Shown: positions 8,379 through 21,933, counted from the stretch's first letter. The stretch: DNA of 64,000 nt from Lichenicoccus sp965213775 (GCA_965213775.1 CBDCAC010000004.1:620001-684000), one strand, 5' to 3'. Numbers and translations: made by a program. The notes: a model not told the origin generated them from the letters alone.

Positions 8379-9293
8379 ATGCCCTACCTGCTCGCCTCAG
8401 ACACGCCGAGCGAGACGGCCGGCCGGCGCTTCCGCGACCTGCTGCAGCGCCCGTCGATCCTGCAGATCCCTGGCACCCATAACGGCATGGCGGCGAAGCA
8501 GGCGGCTCTCGCCGGGTTCGAGGCCTGCTACCTGTCGGGTGCGGCGATGACCGCCTCGATGGGACTGCCGGATCTGGGCATCATCACCGTCGACGAGGTC
8601 GCGTTCTTCATCCGCCAGGTGGTGCGCGCGTCGAATCTGCCGGTGCTGGTGGACGGCGATACCGGCTACGGCGAGGCGCTCAACGTCATGCACATGGTCC
8701 GCAGCTTCGAGGACGCGGGAGCCGCCGCGGTGCATCTCGAGGACCAGCTGCTTCCCAAGAAGTGCGGCCACCTGAACGACAAGCGGCTGGCGGACGCCCG
8801 CGACATGGCCGCCAAGGTGGCGGCGGCGGCCAAGGCGCGGCGTGACCTGGTAGTCGTCGCCCGTACCGACGCCGCGGCCTCCGAGGGCATGGACGGCGCG
8901 GTGGCGCGGGCGATGCTCTACGTGGAGGCGGGCGCCGAGGCGATCTTCCCCGAGGCGCTCGACACGGCGGAGATGTTCCGCGACTTCGCCAGGCGTATGC
9001 CCGGCGTCAAGCTGCTGGCCAACATGACCGAGTTCGGCCGCACGCCGTTCTTCACCGCCTCGGAGTTCGAGGAGATGGGCTACCGCATGGTGATCTGGCC
9101 GGTCAGCTCGCTGCGCGTCGCCAACAAGGCGCAGGAGGAGCTCTACGCCTCCATCCGCGAGAACGGCGGCACGCATGCGATGGTCGAGCGGATGCAGACC
9201 CGCAAGCAGCTCTACGACGTCATCGGCCTACAGGATTACGAGGCGCTCGACGCGTCGATCGTGCGGACGGTGGTCCCTGACGGCATGGAGTAG
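8379..9293 (+). CDS. prpB: 2-methylisocitrate lyase PrpB
   Basis: A 304-residue isocitrate-lyase-superfamily enzyme. It cleaves 2-methylisocitrate to pyruvate and succinate, the last step of the methylcitrate cycle. The signature loop LPKKCGHL, with the catalytic Cys, is at about residues 124-131. The metal-binding DGDTGYG and VVARTDA motifs are present. It is the last gene of the prp set. An aconitase for the intermediate isomerisation is not encoded here, so the house aconitase (or AcnD elsewhere) must supply it. Confidence 0.95.
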   Translation: MPYLLASDTPSETAGRRFRDLLQRPSILQIPGTHNGMAAKQAALAGFEACYLSGAAMTASMGLPDLGIITVDEVAFFIRQVVRASNLPVLVDGDTGYGEALNVMHMVRSFEDAGAAAVHLEDQLLPKKCGHLNDKRLADARDMAAKVAAAAKARRDLVVVARTDAAASEGMDGAVARAMLYVEAGAEAIFPEALDTAEMFRDFARRMPGVKLLANMTEFGRTPFFTASEFEEMGYRMVIWPVSSLRVANKAQEELYASIRENGGTHAMVERMQTRKQLYDVIGLQDYEALDASIVRTVVPDGME

Positions 9294-9375
9294 CGTCCGT
9301 AGCCGGGGCGGGGCAAGTCTGTGAGCCGGGAGCGGGCACGACGCGACGCCGCGGCCTCAGCTCCAACAGGTCGTC

Positions 9376-10494
9376 TCAGTGCTTGAGCCGCCCCTGCATG
9401 AAGGCCGCGATGTGCTGGTTGAGGAACCGCTCGTCCGCTGGACTCGCGCCGGCTCCCGCCGGATGGCCCCAGAGCGACGGGATCGGCACGAACACGCAGT
9501 GCTCGATGAACTGTGCCTCGTACCGCGCATCCTCCACCGGGAAGTAGAGGTCGGTCGCCGAGGGCATATACAGCACCGGCACCTTGATCGAGCGCAGCGC
9601 CGACGCCGTGTCGCCGTGGAACGGGATCGTGCCGCCGACGTCGTGGCGCTCCCAGGTACGCATCTGCAGGATCAGGTCGTTCGCGTCAGCCTTGTCGAAG
9701 AACTCCGCCTTGTAGTGGTCGACGGCCTGCTGGAAGGTCGTGCCGGGCGGGGTCTCGGTGCGCCACAACTCGCGCCGCCACCATTCCTGCGAATAGAGCC
9801 AGCCCAACCAGATCAGCGAGGTGGCTTCGATGCCCTTGACCGGCTCTGTGGTGTAGTCCCCGCCCTCGAACGCCGGGTCCATGGTCAGGGCCGCGATCTG
9901 CCCCTCGAGCCGGACGATGCCGTGGCCATACGTCTTGGCGGTGCCGGAGGTGGCGACGATCCGATCCATGAACTCCGGATAGCTGACCGCCCACTGCAGC
10001 GCCTGCTGCGCGCCCATGGAGAAACCGATGACGGCGCGCAGATGGTGCACCTGAAGCTGATCCACCAGCAGATGGTGCACCGCCTCGACATTGTCGCGGA
10101 TCGTCGTCACCGGAAAGCGCGGCCCATGCAGCGGCTCGGCGGTGTTGCTCGGGGAAGAAGACCGGCCATTGCCGAACAGCTCGCTGGTGACGAGGAACAA
10201 CCTGTTCGGGTCCAGCGCCTTGCCCGGTCCGATCAGCCACTCGTAGCCGTGCAGGTCGGCCATGTAGTGCGAGGGCAGCAGGACCGCATTATCCCTCGCC
10301 GCATTCAGCGTCCCATAGGTGCCGTAGACGATGAGCGCCTCCGGCAGCACCGTCTGGCTCTCGGTGACGAAGTGCCGGATCACGTATTCATGCCGGACCG
10401 GCTGCTCCGGCACGGCACCGGGCTGCGCGGCAGAGACGTCCGCGGCGAGCAGCAACGACAGCGCCGCACCCGCGACCGCCGTCATGTCCTTCAT
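9376..10494 (-). CDS. exported MetX-like alpha/beta-hydrolase
   Basis: A 372-residue alpha/beta-hydrolase of the homoserine O-acetyltransferase-like group. The nucleophile elbow GFSMGAQQAL, an acid in MPSATDLYFP and a His in SLWGHPAGAG form the triad. The ATG at 10494 is chosen because the protein then starts with a clear signal peptide (MKDMTAVAGAALSLLLAADVSA) preceded by AAGGCGG. An exported enzyme cannot be the methionine-pathway MetX, which needs cytosolic acetyl-CoA, so a periplasmic esterase or hydrolase is more likely. It follows the GH63-like gene by 49 bases and is probably co-transcribed with it. Confidence 0.8.
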   Translation of the reverse strand: MKDMTAVAGAALSLLLAADVSAAQPGAVPEQPVRHEYVIRHFVTESQTVLPEALIVYGTYGTLNAARDNAVLLPSHYMADLHGYEWLIGPGKALDPNRLFLVTSELFGNGRSSSPSNTAEPLHGPRFPVTTIRDNVEAVHHLLVDQLQVHHLRAVIGFSMGAQQALQWAVSYPEFMDRIVATSGTAKTYGHGIVRLEGQIAALTMDPAFEGGDYTTEPVKGIEATSLIWLGWLYSQEWWRRELWRTETPPGTTFQQAVDHYKAEFFDKADANDLILQMRTWERHDVGGTIPFHGDTASALRSIKVPVLYMPSATDLYFPVEDARYEAQFIEHCVFVPIPSLWGHPAGAGASPADERFLNQHIAAFMQGRLKH

Positions 10495-10543
10495 GCCGAA
10501 CCCGCCTTGCCGATCGAGATCTCGCCGCCCGCGATCGCCTGCC

Positions 10544-13231
10544 TCATCCGCGTGGCGCACCCTGCCTGGCAGGACCGGTGCGACGCGCCAGCAGGTTCGC
10601 GACCAGTCCGGTCCAACCGGTCTGGTGCGAGGCGCCCAGGCCCTTGCCGCTCTCGCCGTGGAAATACTCGTGGAACAGCACCAGCCCGGCGAAATGCGGA
10701 TCGCGCTGCATCATCTCGCATTCGCCGTGCGCCGGACGCCTGCCCTCGGCATCCTTGAGGAACAGACGCGACAGCCGCGTCGAGATGTCGTCGGCGATGT
10801 CGCGGAGGGTGCGGAAGTTTGCCGATCCGGTCGGGCATTCCACCAGGAAGTCGCGACCGTAATAGTGGTGGAAGCGATCCAGCGCCTCCACGATCAGGAA
10901 ATTCATCGGAAACCACACCGGTCCGCGCCAGTTCGAGTTGCCGCCGAACATGTCGGTGCGGCTCTCTCCCGGCTCATAGCCGACATGGATGCGTGCACCA
11001 TCGCTGTCGAACAGGTAGGGATGCTTCTCGTGGAACCGCGACAGCGAGCGCACGCCGTAGTCGGACAGGAACTCGTCGGGATCCAGCATGCGCAGCAGCA
11101 GCCGTTTCATGCGATGTCCGCGCAACAGCGAAAGCAGACGCCGCTCGCCGAGACCGGGCTCGTCCCAGCGCGACACCAGCTCGGCGAGATCCGGTCGGCG
11201 CATCAGGAACAGGTGCAGCCTGCGGGTGAAGCGCGGCAGCCGGCGCAGCATGTCAGGCTCCAGCGTCTCCACCGCGAACAGCGGCGTCAGCCCGACCATG
11301 GAGCGCAGCTTGAGCTCGTGCATGCGTCCGTCGGGCAGGTTGAGCACGTCGTGGAAGAACTGGTCGCTCTCGCTCCACAGGCCGATCCCGCGCTCGCCGA
11401 TATCGTTCAGCGCCTGGGCGATGTAGAGGAAATGCTCGAAGAACTTGCTGGCGATGTCCTCGAAGGCAGCGTCCTGCAGCGCCAGCTCGAGGGCGATCCG
11501 CATCATGTTGAGCGCGAACATCGCCATCCAGGCGGTGCCGTCGGTTTGGTCGAGGGTGCCGCCCATCGGCAGCGGCCGGGAGCGGTCGAACACGCCGATA
11601 TTATCGAGCCCGAGGAAGCCGCCCTGGAACACGTTGCGGCCCTGGTTGTCCTTGCGGTTGACCCACCAGGCGAAGTTCAGCAGCAGCTTGTGGAAGATCT
11701 GCTCGAGGAAGCCGTGATCGCCTTGGCCGCCTTGCGCATCCCGCTCGATCTGGTAGACGCGCCACGCCGCCCAAGCCTGCACCGGAGGATTGGAATCGCC
11801 GAAGTTCCACTCGTAGGCGGGGATCTGCCCGTTCGGGTGCATGTAGGATTCGGATGCGAGCAGCAGCAGCTGCTCCTTGGCGAAATCGGCGTCGATCAGC
11901 GCGAAGGTGACGCAGTGGAAGGCGAGGTCCCAGGCCGCGAACCAGGGATACTCCCACTTGTCGGGCATCGAGATGATGTCTTCGGCGTTCAGGTGCCGCC
12001 AGTCGTAGTTGCGGCCGCGCCTGCGGCTCTCCGGCGGCGCCGGCAGGGTCGCATCACCGCGCAGCCAGCGATAGACGTCGAGGCTGTAGAACTGCTTGTT
12101 CCACACCATGCCGGCCAGTGCCTGACGCTGCACCAGGCGCGCGTCGGGATCCGCGATGTCGCGCTGCAGGGAGGCGAAGAAGCGATCCGCCTCGGCGCGA
12201 CGGGTCTCGACCAGCGAGTCGAAGCCGGCGAAGGGCGGAATGATCGGCTCTCCCCTCACCAGCCGCATCCGGATCGTCCAGCTCTCACCCGGCGCCAGCT
12301 GCGCACGATGCCAGGCGGCGCACTTGGTCGCAGGCCCCTCGCGACGCACCGCCTGCTCGCGGCCTTCGACCACGCAGGCGTGGAAACCGTCCTTGTAGAT
12401 CCCTTCTCCGGGCGGCAGGCCGAGCACCACCGGGTTGCTCTCGTTCTCGCAGAACAGGATCTCGGCGTCGGCCTCGATGTTGAACGTGTAGTGGCCGAGC
12501 ATACGGTGCTCGGCGACGACGCGGCGATGTCCGTAGCCGCGCATCGAAGGCTTGGGATGATTGTCGCGCCACGACCAATGGTTGGCGAAGAACAGCTGCG
12601 GCAGCAGGTGCAGGATCGCCGGGTCCGGTCCGCGGTTGGTCCCGGTCACCCGCATCAGGATGTCGGCTTCGTCCGCCTTGGCGTATTCGACGACGATGTC
12701 GAAGTAGCGGTTCTCGTCGAAGGCGTCGGTGTCGGTGATCTCGAACTCGCCCTCGCCGCGGCTGCGCCTCCGGCTCTCCTCGACCAGCCTCTCATAGGGA
12801 AAGGCGCGCTGTGGATACTTGTAGAGCATGCGCAGGTAGGCGTGCGACGGCAGCGCGTCGAGATGCCAGTACAGCTCCTTGACGTCCTCGCCGTGGGTGC
12901 CCTGCGGCCCGGTCAGGCCGTATAGCCGCTCCTTGAGCATGCGGTCCTGGCCGTTCCACAGCGCCAGCGACAGGCACAGGCGCTGGGTGTCGTCGCAGAT
13001 GCCTGCCAGGCCGTCCTCGCCCCAGCGAAACGCCCGTGCGCGCGCGTGTTCATGCGGCACGTAGTCCCAGGCATCGCCGTTCTCGCTGTAGTCCTCCCGC
13101 ACCGTGCCCCATTGGCGGTCGCTCAGATAGGGACCCCACAGCCGCCAGTTGCGCATGCCGTGGCGATGTTCGTCCAAACGCCGGCGCTCGGCGTCGCGCG
13201 GCCTTTGGTCTGCGGAACGTGACCCGGTCAT
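10544..13231 (-). CDS. GH63/MGH1-like glycoside hydrolase
   Basis: An 895-residue cytosolic protein (no signal peptide). The N-terminus has LSDRQWGTVREDYSENGDAW, and the C-terminal half is an (alpha/alpha)6-barrel with EYPWFAAWDLAFH and FGGNSNWRGPVWFPMNFLI. These are hallmarks of the mannosyl-oligosaccharide-glucosidase/MGH1-like group (GH63 clan). Likely acids include the Asp in AAWDLAFH and the Glu of HEYFHGESG near the C-terminus. Bacterial members act on glucosyl- or mannosyl-glycerate or on small alpha-glucosides; the substrate here is unknown. It lies upstream of the exported MetX-like hydrolase and downstream of rlmE on the same strand. Confidence 0.85.
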   Translation of the reverse strand: MTGSRSADQRPRDAERRRLDEHRHGMRNWRLWGPYLSDRQWGTVREDYSENGDAWDYVPHEHARARAFRWGEDGLAGICDDTQRLCLSLALWNGQDRMLKERLYGLTGPQGTHGEDVKELYWHLDALPSHAYLRMLYKYPQRAFPYERLVEESRRRSRGEGEFEITDTDAFDENRYFDIVVEYAKADEADILMRVTGTNRGPDPAILHLLPQLFFANHWSWRDNHPKPSMRGYGHRRVVAEHRMLGHYTFNIEADAEILFCENESNPVVLGLPPGEGIYKDGFHACVVEGREQAVRREGPATKCAAWHRAQLAPGESWTIRMRLVRGEPIIPPFAGFDSLVETRRAEADRFFASLQRDIADPDARLVQRQALAGMVWNKQFYSLDVYRWLRGDATLPAPPESRRRGRNYDWRHLNAEDIISMPDKWEYPWFAAWDLAFHCVTFALIDADFAKEQLLLLASESYMHPNGQIPAYEWNFGDSNPPVQAWAAWRVYQIERDAQGGQGDHGFLEQIFHKLLLNFAWWVNRKDNQGRNVFQGGFLGLDNIGVFDRSRPLPMGGTLDQTDGTAWMAMFALNMMRIALELALQDAAFEDIASKFFEHFLYIAQALNDIGERGIGLWSESDQFFHDVLNLPDGRMHELKLRSMVGLTPLFAVETLEPDMLRRLPRFTRRLHLFLMRRPDLAELVSRWDEPGLGERRLLSLLRGHRMKRLLLRMLDPDEFLSDYGVRSLSRFHEKHPYLFDSDGARIHVGYEPGESRTDMFGGNSNWRGPVWFPMNFLIVEALDRFHHYYGRDFLVECPTGSANFRTLRDIADDISTRLSRLFLKDAEGRRPAHGECEMMQRDPHFAGLVLFHEYFHGESGKGLGASHQTGWTGLVANLLARRTGPARQGAPRG

Positions 13232-13294
13232 ACGCCTATGAGGCGGAAATCGACACGCCTCGTCAACGGCTCGCTTGACGGCTCCCCTGGCAGG

Positions 13295-14023
13295 TCACCG
13301 CCTGGCGGCGGTTGCCAGCCCCGCGGCGCGCTCCGGCCTGAAGCCGGTCGCCACGACGTAGAGCTCGCTGGACTCCCTGCGGCTCGCCGGCGGCTTGGCA
13401 TGACGGACGCTGGCGAAGGCGTGCTTCATCGGCGCCAGCATCTGCTTCTCCGAGCCCCCCTGGAACACCTTGGCGACGAAGCCGCCACCTTCGGCGAGCA
13501 CCTGCAGGGCGAACTCGAGCGCCAGTTCGGCGAGCGCGATGATGCGCAAATGGTCGGTGGGGGCATGACCGGTCGTGTTCGGCGCCATGTCGGAGAGCAC
13601 GAGGTCGGCGAGGCCGCCCATCCGCTCGCGCAGTCGCGCAGGGAGGACTGGGTCGTTAAAGTCGCCTTGGATGATGCTCGCACCCGCCACCGGCTCGACC
13701 GGAAGCAGATCCAGGCCGACGACCTCGGCGGCACCGCGCCGTACCGCCACCTGTACCCAGCCGCCGGGTGCCGCTCCCAGATCGACGACCCGCGAGCCCG
13801 GACGGATCAGCGAGAACCGGTCGTCGAGCTCGATCAGCTTGAATGCCGCACGTGAACGCCAGCCCTGCTTGCGAGCCGCCAGGACGTAGGGATCATTGAG
13901 CTGACGCGACAGCCAGTGCTGCTGAGCCGTCGTGCGGCCACGTGCGGTGCGCAGGGAGATGGATTGCAGTCGCATCGTGTGCGCCTTGCCGAGTGCCGAC
14001 TCTCCGCCGCCGTTCCGCTTCAC
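13295..14023 (-). CDS. rlmE: 23S rRNA (uridine-2552-2'-O)-methyltransferase RlmE
   Basis: FtsJ/RrmJ family. It methylates U2552 in the A loop of 23S rRNA during 50S maturation. Visible parts are the N-terminal RTTAQQHWLSRQLNDPYV and RSRAAFKLIELDD, the SAM-binding VDLGAAPGGWVQVA, the catalytic Asp in LSDMAPNTTGH, and FVAKVFQGG with the catalytic Lys. The start is uncertain: the GTG at 14023 gives 242 residues, and an ATG at 13975 gives 226. The frame remains open to 14116. It sits just before the tRNA and rRNA cluster, which may be chance. Confidence 0.93.
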   Translation of the reverse strand: MKRNGGGESALGKAHTMRLQSISLRTARGRTTAQQHWLSRQLNDPYVLAARKQGWRSRAAFKLIELDDRFSLIRPGSRVVDLGAAPGGWVQVAVRRGAAEVVGLDLLPVEPVAGASIIQGDFNDPVLPARLRERMGGLADLVLSDMAPNTTGHAPTDHLRIIALAELALEFALQVLAEGGGFVAKVFQGGSEKQMLAPMKHAFASVRHAKPPASRRESSELYVVATGFRPERAAGLATAARR

Positions 14024-14120
14024 GCCCTGATGTCCTTCATGCGGCAGGAGGATAGAGTGTTGCCACCATCCTCCGGCAATGCTACTTGCGCCGCGCACCG
14101 TGTAGCACGGCGCCACCGCT

Positions 14121-14194
14121 TGGGGGATAGTTTAGCGGTAGAACTACCGGCTCTGACCCGGTCAGCCCTGGTTCGAATCCAGGTCCCCCAGCCA
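14121..14194 (+). tRNA. tRNA-Gln (CTG), CCA encoded
   Basis: A full cloverleaf: the acceptor TGGGGGA pairs with TCCCCCA, and the D-arm is GTTT/GAAC. The anticodon stem ACCGG/CCGGT encloses a loop with anticodon CTG, and the T-loop is TTCGAAT. The discriminator G at 14191 is followed by an encoded CCA. It is transcribed away from the rRNA operon. A second Gln tRNA (TTG) lies at 49433. Confidence 0.95.
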
Positions 14195-14287
14195 ACATGG
14201 ACCTCGAGCCATCACGAGACGGATCAGACGACCAGCCAGAGGGTGGCGGGTTGCTTGAGAAGTCTTCTGCGACATCAGACCGAGGTT

Positions 14288-14364
<77 letters not shown>

Positions 14365-14392
14365 TGGGTGTGTATGTGGTTGGTTTGGAAGA

Positions 14393-14508
14393 CCTGGCGG
14401 CGACCGACTTTCCCGCACCTTGGGGTGCAGTATCATGGGCGCTGGGGTTTTTCACGGCCGAGTTCGGGATGGGATCGGGTGGGTCACGCCCCGCCATGGC
14501 CACCAGGT
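14393..14508 (-). rRNA. rrf: 5S ribosomal RNA
   Basis: About 116 nt on the minus strand. The ends pair (GACCTGG near 14391 with CCAGGTC near 14503). The inner sequence holds the conserved loop CCCATCCCGAACTCGG. It stands between 23S rRNA and tRNA-fMet. The exact ends are approximate to a few bases. Confidence 0.93.
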
Positions 14509-14607
14509 CGTCCGAGCCAACCGGTGTGTGTGCCGGTGGTGGGCGTGTGGTGGGTTGGTGCGTGTGTGTGGGAGTGGGGTGTGTGGGTGACTGCTGTGCG
14601 TGTATGG

Positions 14608-17373
<2,766 letters not shown>

Positions 17374-17791
17374 CCACACACGCACAGGAACCACCCACAC
17401 CCCGGATCGCTCGATGCTCCTGCTGCGCCGGTCGCCTGACGCCCCTGTCTGCACTTCCGGTGCTCACGGCCCGACGGCCGCTCCGCTCCTCGACAGGAAC
17501 GCCATGCGACCTCAGCACAGCGAAATCTCGAACAATCCTCACGGACTGTGGTTGAGACCCGGCATGCCCGGTCATCCCGAACACACTCTTCTCTCGCGTC
17601 CTGAACACACCGCGACCACAGGGCCCAAACCCCGGCTCGCGGCACGCGCAGCACGCACCAACCTCTTCACACTGACAAAGAACATCACACACGGGCCGCA
17701 TCCCACAGGACGCCGCCCGATCTCTCGGCCCATGACAACCAGCCCCAGCTCAACCACCCACCACACTCGACACCCCCGCACACAACGGGGA
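17374..17791 (-). other. internal transcribed spacer between tRNA-Ala and 23S rRNA
   Basis: About 420 bases of spacer with no gene. It should contain the processing stem that pairs with sequence downstream of 23S. I could not define the stem precisely by eye. Confidence 0.7.
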
Positions 17792-17864
17792 TGGAGGCGG
17801 ACGGAATCGAACCGACGACCCCCTGCTTGCAAAGCAGGTGCTCTGCCAACTGAGCTACGCCCCC
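17792..17864 (-). tRNA. tRNA-Ala (TGC), CCA not encoded
   Basis: The minus-strand acceptor GGGGGCG pairs with CGCCTCC, with one G-U pair. The anticodon stem CCTGC/GCAGG encloses loop TTTGCAA with anticodon TGC, and the T-loop is TTCGATT. The discriminator A at 17792 is followed by TCC rather than CCA. The T-stem has one T-T mismatch (GTCGG against CCGTC). It is in the 16S-23S spacer next to tRNA-Ile. Confidence 0.94.
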
Positions 17865-17898
17865 AGATGGTGGGGCCCAGATGGTGGGCCCCAGATGG

Positions 17899-17904
<6 letters not shown>
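17864..17904. repeat. three tandem copies of a 13-14 bp unit (CAGATGGTGGGSCC)
   Basis: Copies at 17864-17877, 17878-17891 and 17892-17904. The third copy overlaps the 3' end of tRNA-Ile (its terminal CCC-A-CCA). The other two therefore look like slipped duplicates of that acceptor end placed between tRNA-Ile and tRNA-Ala. Confidence 0.75.
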
Positions 17905-17972
<68 letters not shown>

Positions 17973-17983
17973 ACACAGGTTCG

Positions 17984-18031
17984 GCCCGAACAGAGTTGCG
18001 CCCGAACAGAATTGGGCCCGAACAGCTTCGG
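17984..18031. repeat. three 16-bp tandem units with core GCCCGAACAG
   Basis: The core begins at 17984, 18000 and 18016, an exact 16-base period; the last six bases of each unit differ. It lies between tRNA-Ile and 16S rRNA. It has no obvious hairpin and is probably replication slippage in the spacer. Confidence 0.75.
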
Positions 18032-18179
18032 CCGATTGTCACAGGAAAGGATATGATGACGGCGCCAAGCACCACGCGACGACCAGCCCCAGACACGCCC
18101 GCGTCGATCCAACGCGGGACTTTGCGGCGCATCCCAAGACCCCGGCAGCCCGCCACCAGGATCGTCAGGACACATCCTT

Positions 18180-19687
<1,508 letters not shown>

Positions 19688-20041
19688 ATCACAGCCAATG
19701 CACCGCACCAGCTACAACAAACAAAGATCCAAAACCCACATCACTCAATACTCAATACCAACGCATCTTCATCATACGAAAAAGAATACGAACAGCACCA
19801 AGCACCACATGACACAAACCCTAGATCAAAACCTAGAACCAGCACCACGCAATACCCCCATCCCCCATGCCTCACAGCACAGAAAACAAGCTAAGACACC
19901 GCCATCATATCCCTTCCTCAGCCTATGCAATTTTCAAGGAACACACGCCCAATGGACCGAAGCCCACGAGCAGGGCCGAGGAAACTAGCAAACCAGCAGA
20001 ACCACCGCAAGCAGTTTCTCACCAGCACCACAGCGACCGCG
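19688..20041 (-). promoter_or_regulatory. rRNA operon leader, with a boxA-like stretch
   Basis: About 350 bases of AT-rich leader between the promoter and 16S. On the minus strand, near 19926-19943, it reads GTTCCTTGAAAATTGCA. This resembles the boxA/antitermination region in alphaproteobacterial rRNA leaders. No gene is present. Assignment of boxA is by resemblance only. Confidence 0.4.
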
Positions 20042-20070
20042 GATTTAGGCCCTGACCAACAAAGCGTCAA
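20042..20070 (-). promoter_or_regulatory. rRNA operon promoter (sigma-70 type)
   Basis: On the minus strand TTGACG (20065-20070) and TAAATC (20042-20047) are separated by exactly 17 bases. Both hexamers are close to consensus. They lie 355 bases upstream of 16S and 34 bases beyond the end of the epimerase gene, in the right place for the main rrn promoter. Confidence 0.7.
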
Positions 20071-20103
20071 TGCTTAATCTTCAGTGGGCGGAAATCGAGC
20101 CTC

Positions 20104-21084
20104 TCAGCCGACGCCGTGATAGCCGCGGAACCAGTCCACGAAGCGCGGGATCCCCTCCTCCAGCCGGGTCCGCGGCGTCCAGCCGGTCAGCTCCTCGATC
20201 GCCTCCACCGACGCCCAGGTGGCCTCGATGTCGGTAGCCGGCCGCGGCACCAGCCTGATCTCCGCCTCCCGTCCCAGCGCCCGCTCCAGCAGCGTCACCA
20301 GCAGCCGCACCGGCTCGCTGCGCCGGTTGCCGATATTGAGCAGACGCGCCGGCTGCGCCGCCTCGGGCGGATGATCCAGCACGCGCAGCACACCGTCGCT
20401 GACATCGTCGATATAGGTGAAGTCGCGCGCCAGCCTGTCGCCTTCGTAGAGCGTGATGGTGCGGCCTTCGACGATGCTGCGGGCGAAGTCGTAGTATGCC
20501 ATGTCCGGCCGTCCCCACGGACCATAGACGGTGAAGAAGCGCAGGCCCGTCTGCCGCAGCCCGAACAGGTGGCCGTAGGCGTGCGAGATCAGCTCGCCCG
20601 AGCGCTTGGTGGCGGCGTAGAGCGAGCTCGGCGTGTCGACGCGGTCGGCCTCGCGGAACGGCAGGCTCTCGTTGAGCCCGTAGACGGACGAGGACGAGGC
20701 GGACACCAGATGCTCCAGCCGGCGCAGCCGGCGCGCGGCCTCCAGCAGCGTCACGTGGCCGAGCACGTTGGCCGAGACGTAGGCGTAGGGATCCGCCAGG
20801 GAGTGCCGCACCCCAGCCTGGGCCGCCAGATGCACGATGCCGCGTATCTCGGGCTCGCCCGCGAACAACGCCGCCAGCCCGTCACGGTCGGTGATGTCCA
20901 GCCGCTCGAAGCGAAGGCGGCGGGGGTGCTGCTCGGCCAGACGATGCAGCCTGGCCTGCTTGAGGCGAGGATCGTAGTACGCATCGAGGTTGTCGACACC
21001 GACCACCCGCTGTCCCCGCGCCAGCAGCGCGTGCGCCACGTGCGATCCGACGAAGCCCGCGCAGCCGGTCACCAGGATCGTCAT
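20104..21084 (-). CDS. NAD-dependent UDP-glucuronate 4-epimerase-like protein
   Basis: A 326-residue extended short-chain dehydrogenase. The NAD-binding GCAGFVGSHVAHALL is at the N-terminus, and the catalytic SSSSVYG and YAATKRSGEL (YxxxK) are at about residues 125-165. Its spacing and the sequence DNLDAYYDPRLKQARL match bacterial UDP-glucuronate epimerases that make UDP-galacturonate for lipopolysaccharide or capsule. The ATG at 21084 gives the usual N-terminus MTILVTGCAG; the open frame upstream is ignored. The rRNA promoter starts just beyond its stop on the same strand. Confidence 0.87.
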   Translation of the reverse strand: MTILVTGCAGFVGSHVAHALLARGQRVVGVDNLDAYYDPRLKQARLHRLAEQHPRRLRFERLDITDRDGLAALFAGEPEIRGIVHLAAQAGVRHSLADPYAYVSANVLGHVTLLEAARRLRRLEHLVSASSSSVYGLNESLPFREADRVDTPSSLYAATKRSGELISHAYGHLFGLRQTGLRFFTVYGPWGRPDMAYYDFARSIVEGRTITLYEGDRLARDFTYIDDVSDGVLRVLDHPPEAAQPARLLNIGNRRSEPVRLLVTLLERALGREAEIRLVPRPATDIEATWASVEAIEELTGWTPRTRLEEGIPRFVDWFRGYHGVG

Positions 21085-21366
21085 GAGACTCTTTTCATAC
21101 CGTAACGGAATCGGACGCTCTTGCCCGCTGGCCAAGCCGGATGCAAGCCCGGATGCAAGCGAAGTCGGTCCAGCGGCGGCGGTTCGCCCTCAGATCATCC
21201 AGCACCCGCCGCCCCCGCGTCCAGCCGCCGGTCCGCCCGCGGCCGGGCCCGCGCGCCCAATCGAGCGCCCAATCCGAGCGTACGGCGGAGAACGTCAGGC
21301 AACACCTCGCCGCATGCCGCGTTCAGCAGCCCTACACAACCCGCTCTGGACCCGGAGACCCGACCG

Positions 21367-21906
21367 ATGGCCCCTCCCAAGCCGCGCCTGCACACGACCC
21401 GAAACGCGATGCCGTCGAACGCGCGCAACGTCGCGGTCTCGCTGCTCAACGCCCGCCTCGCGGACGGGCTCGATCTCGCCCTGATCACCAAGCAGGCGCA
21501 TTGGAACCTCAAGGGGCCGCAATTCATCGGCATTCACGAGATGCTGGACGGTTTCCGCACCGAACAGGATGACTGGAACGACAAGATGGCGGAGCGCTGC
21601 ACCGCCCTCGGCGCCACCGCCTACGGCACCACCCAGGACATCACCAGGAACAGCCAGCTGACCGCCTATCCGACCGACATCTACCGCGTCGCCGACCATC
21701 TCGCAGCCCTGATCGACCGCTACTCCACCGTGGGCAACTCGATCCGCCAGAGCATCGACGAGGCCGACGAGGCCGGCGACGCCGATACTGCGGACCTGTT
21801 CACCGAGGTGTCGCGCGGCCTCGACAAGCAGCTGTGGTTCCTCGAGGCGCATGTCCAGGAGCCGACCGGCGAGATCCGCGACGGCGACGGCCAGGGGGAG
21901 CGCTGA
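21367..21906 (+). CDS. dps: DNA-protection ferritin-like protein Dps
   Basis: A 179-residue Dps. The dodecameric shell binds DNA and oxidises Fe(II) with peroxide. The inter-subunit ferroxidase ligands are visible in LITKQAHWNLKGPQF, GIHEMLDGFRTEQDDW and NDKMAERC (His, His, Asp, Glu). LDKQLWFLEAHVQ is at the C-terminus. The N-terminal tail of about 20 residues is rich in Pro, Lys and Arg and could bind DNA. The frame is open to 21121, but the ATG at 21367 agrees with family length. It is divergent from the epimerase. Confidence 0.94.
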   Translation: MAPPKPRLHTTRNAMPSNARNVAVSLLNARLADGLDLALITKQAHWNLKGPQFIGIHEMLDGFRTEQDDWNDKMAERCTALGATAYGTTQDITRNSQLTAYPTDIYRVADHLAALIDRYSTVGNSIRQSIDEADEAGDADTADLFTEVSRGLDKQLWFLEAHVQEPTGEIRDGDGQGER

Positions 21907-21933
21907 CCGGCGGACACCCCGCTGCGCGGCAGT

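Noticed and set aside
9294..9375. Terminator between the convergent prpB and MetX-like genes
   Set aside because: No stem-loop with T-run could be found by eye.
10331..12925. A very long open frame on the plus strand (about 860 codons) opposite the glycosidase
   Set aside because: It is the codon-shadow of the high-GC glycosidase on the other strand. The product has no recognisable motif and is rich in Arg, His and Gln.
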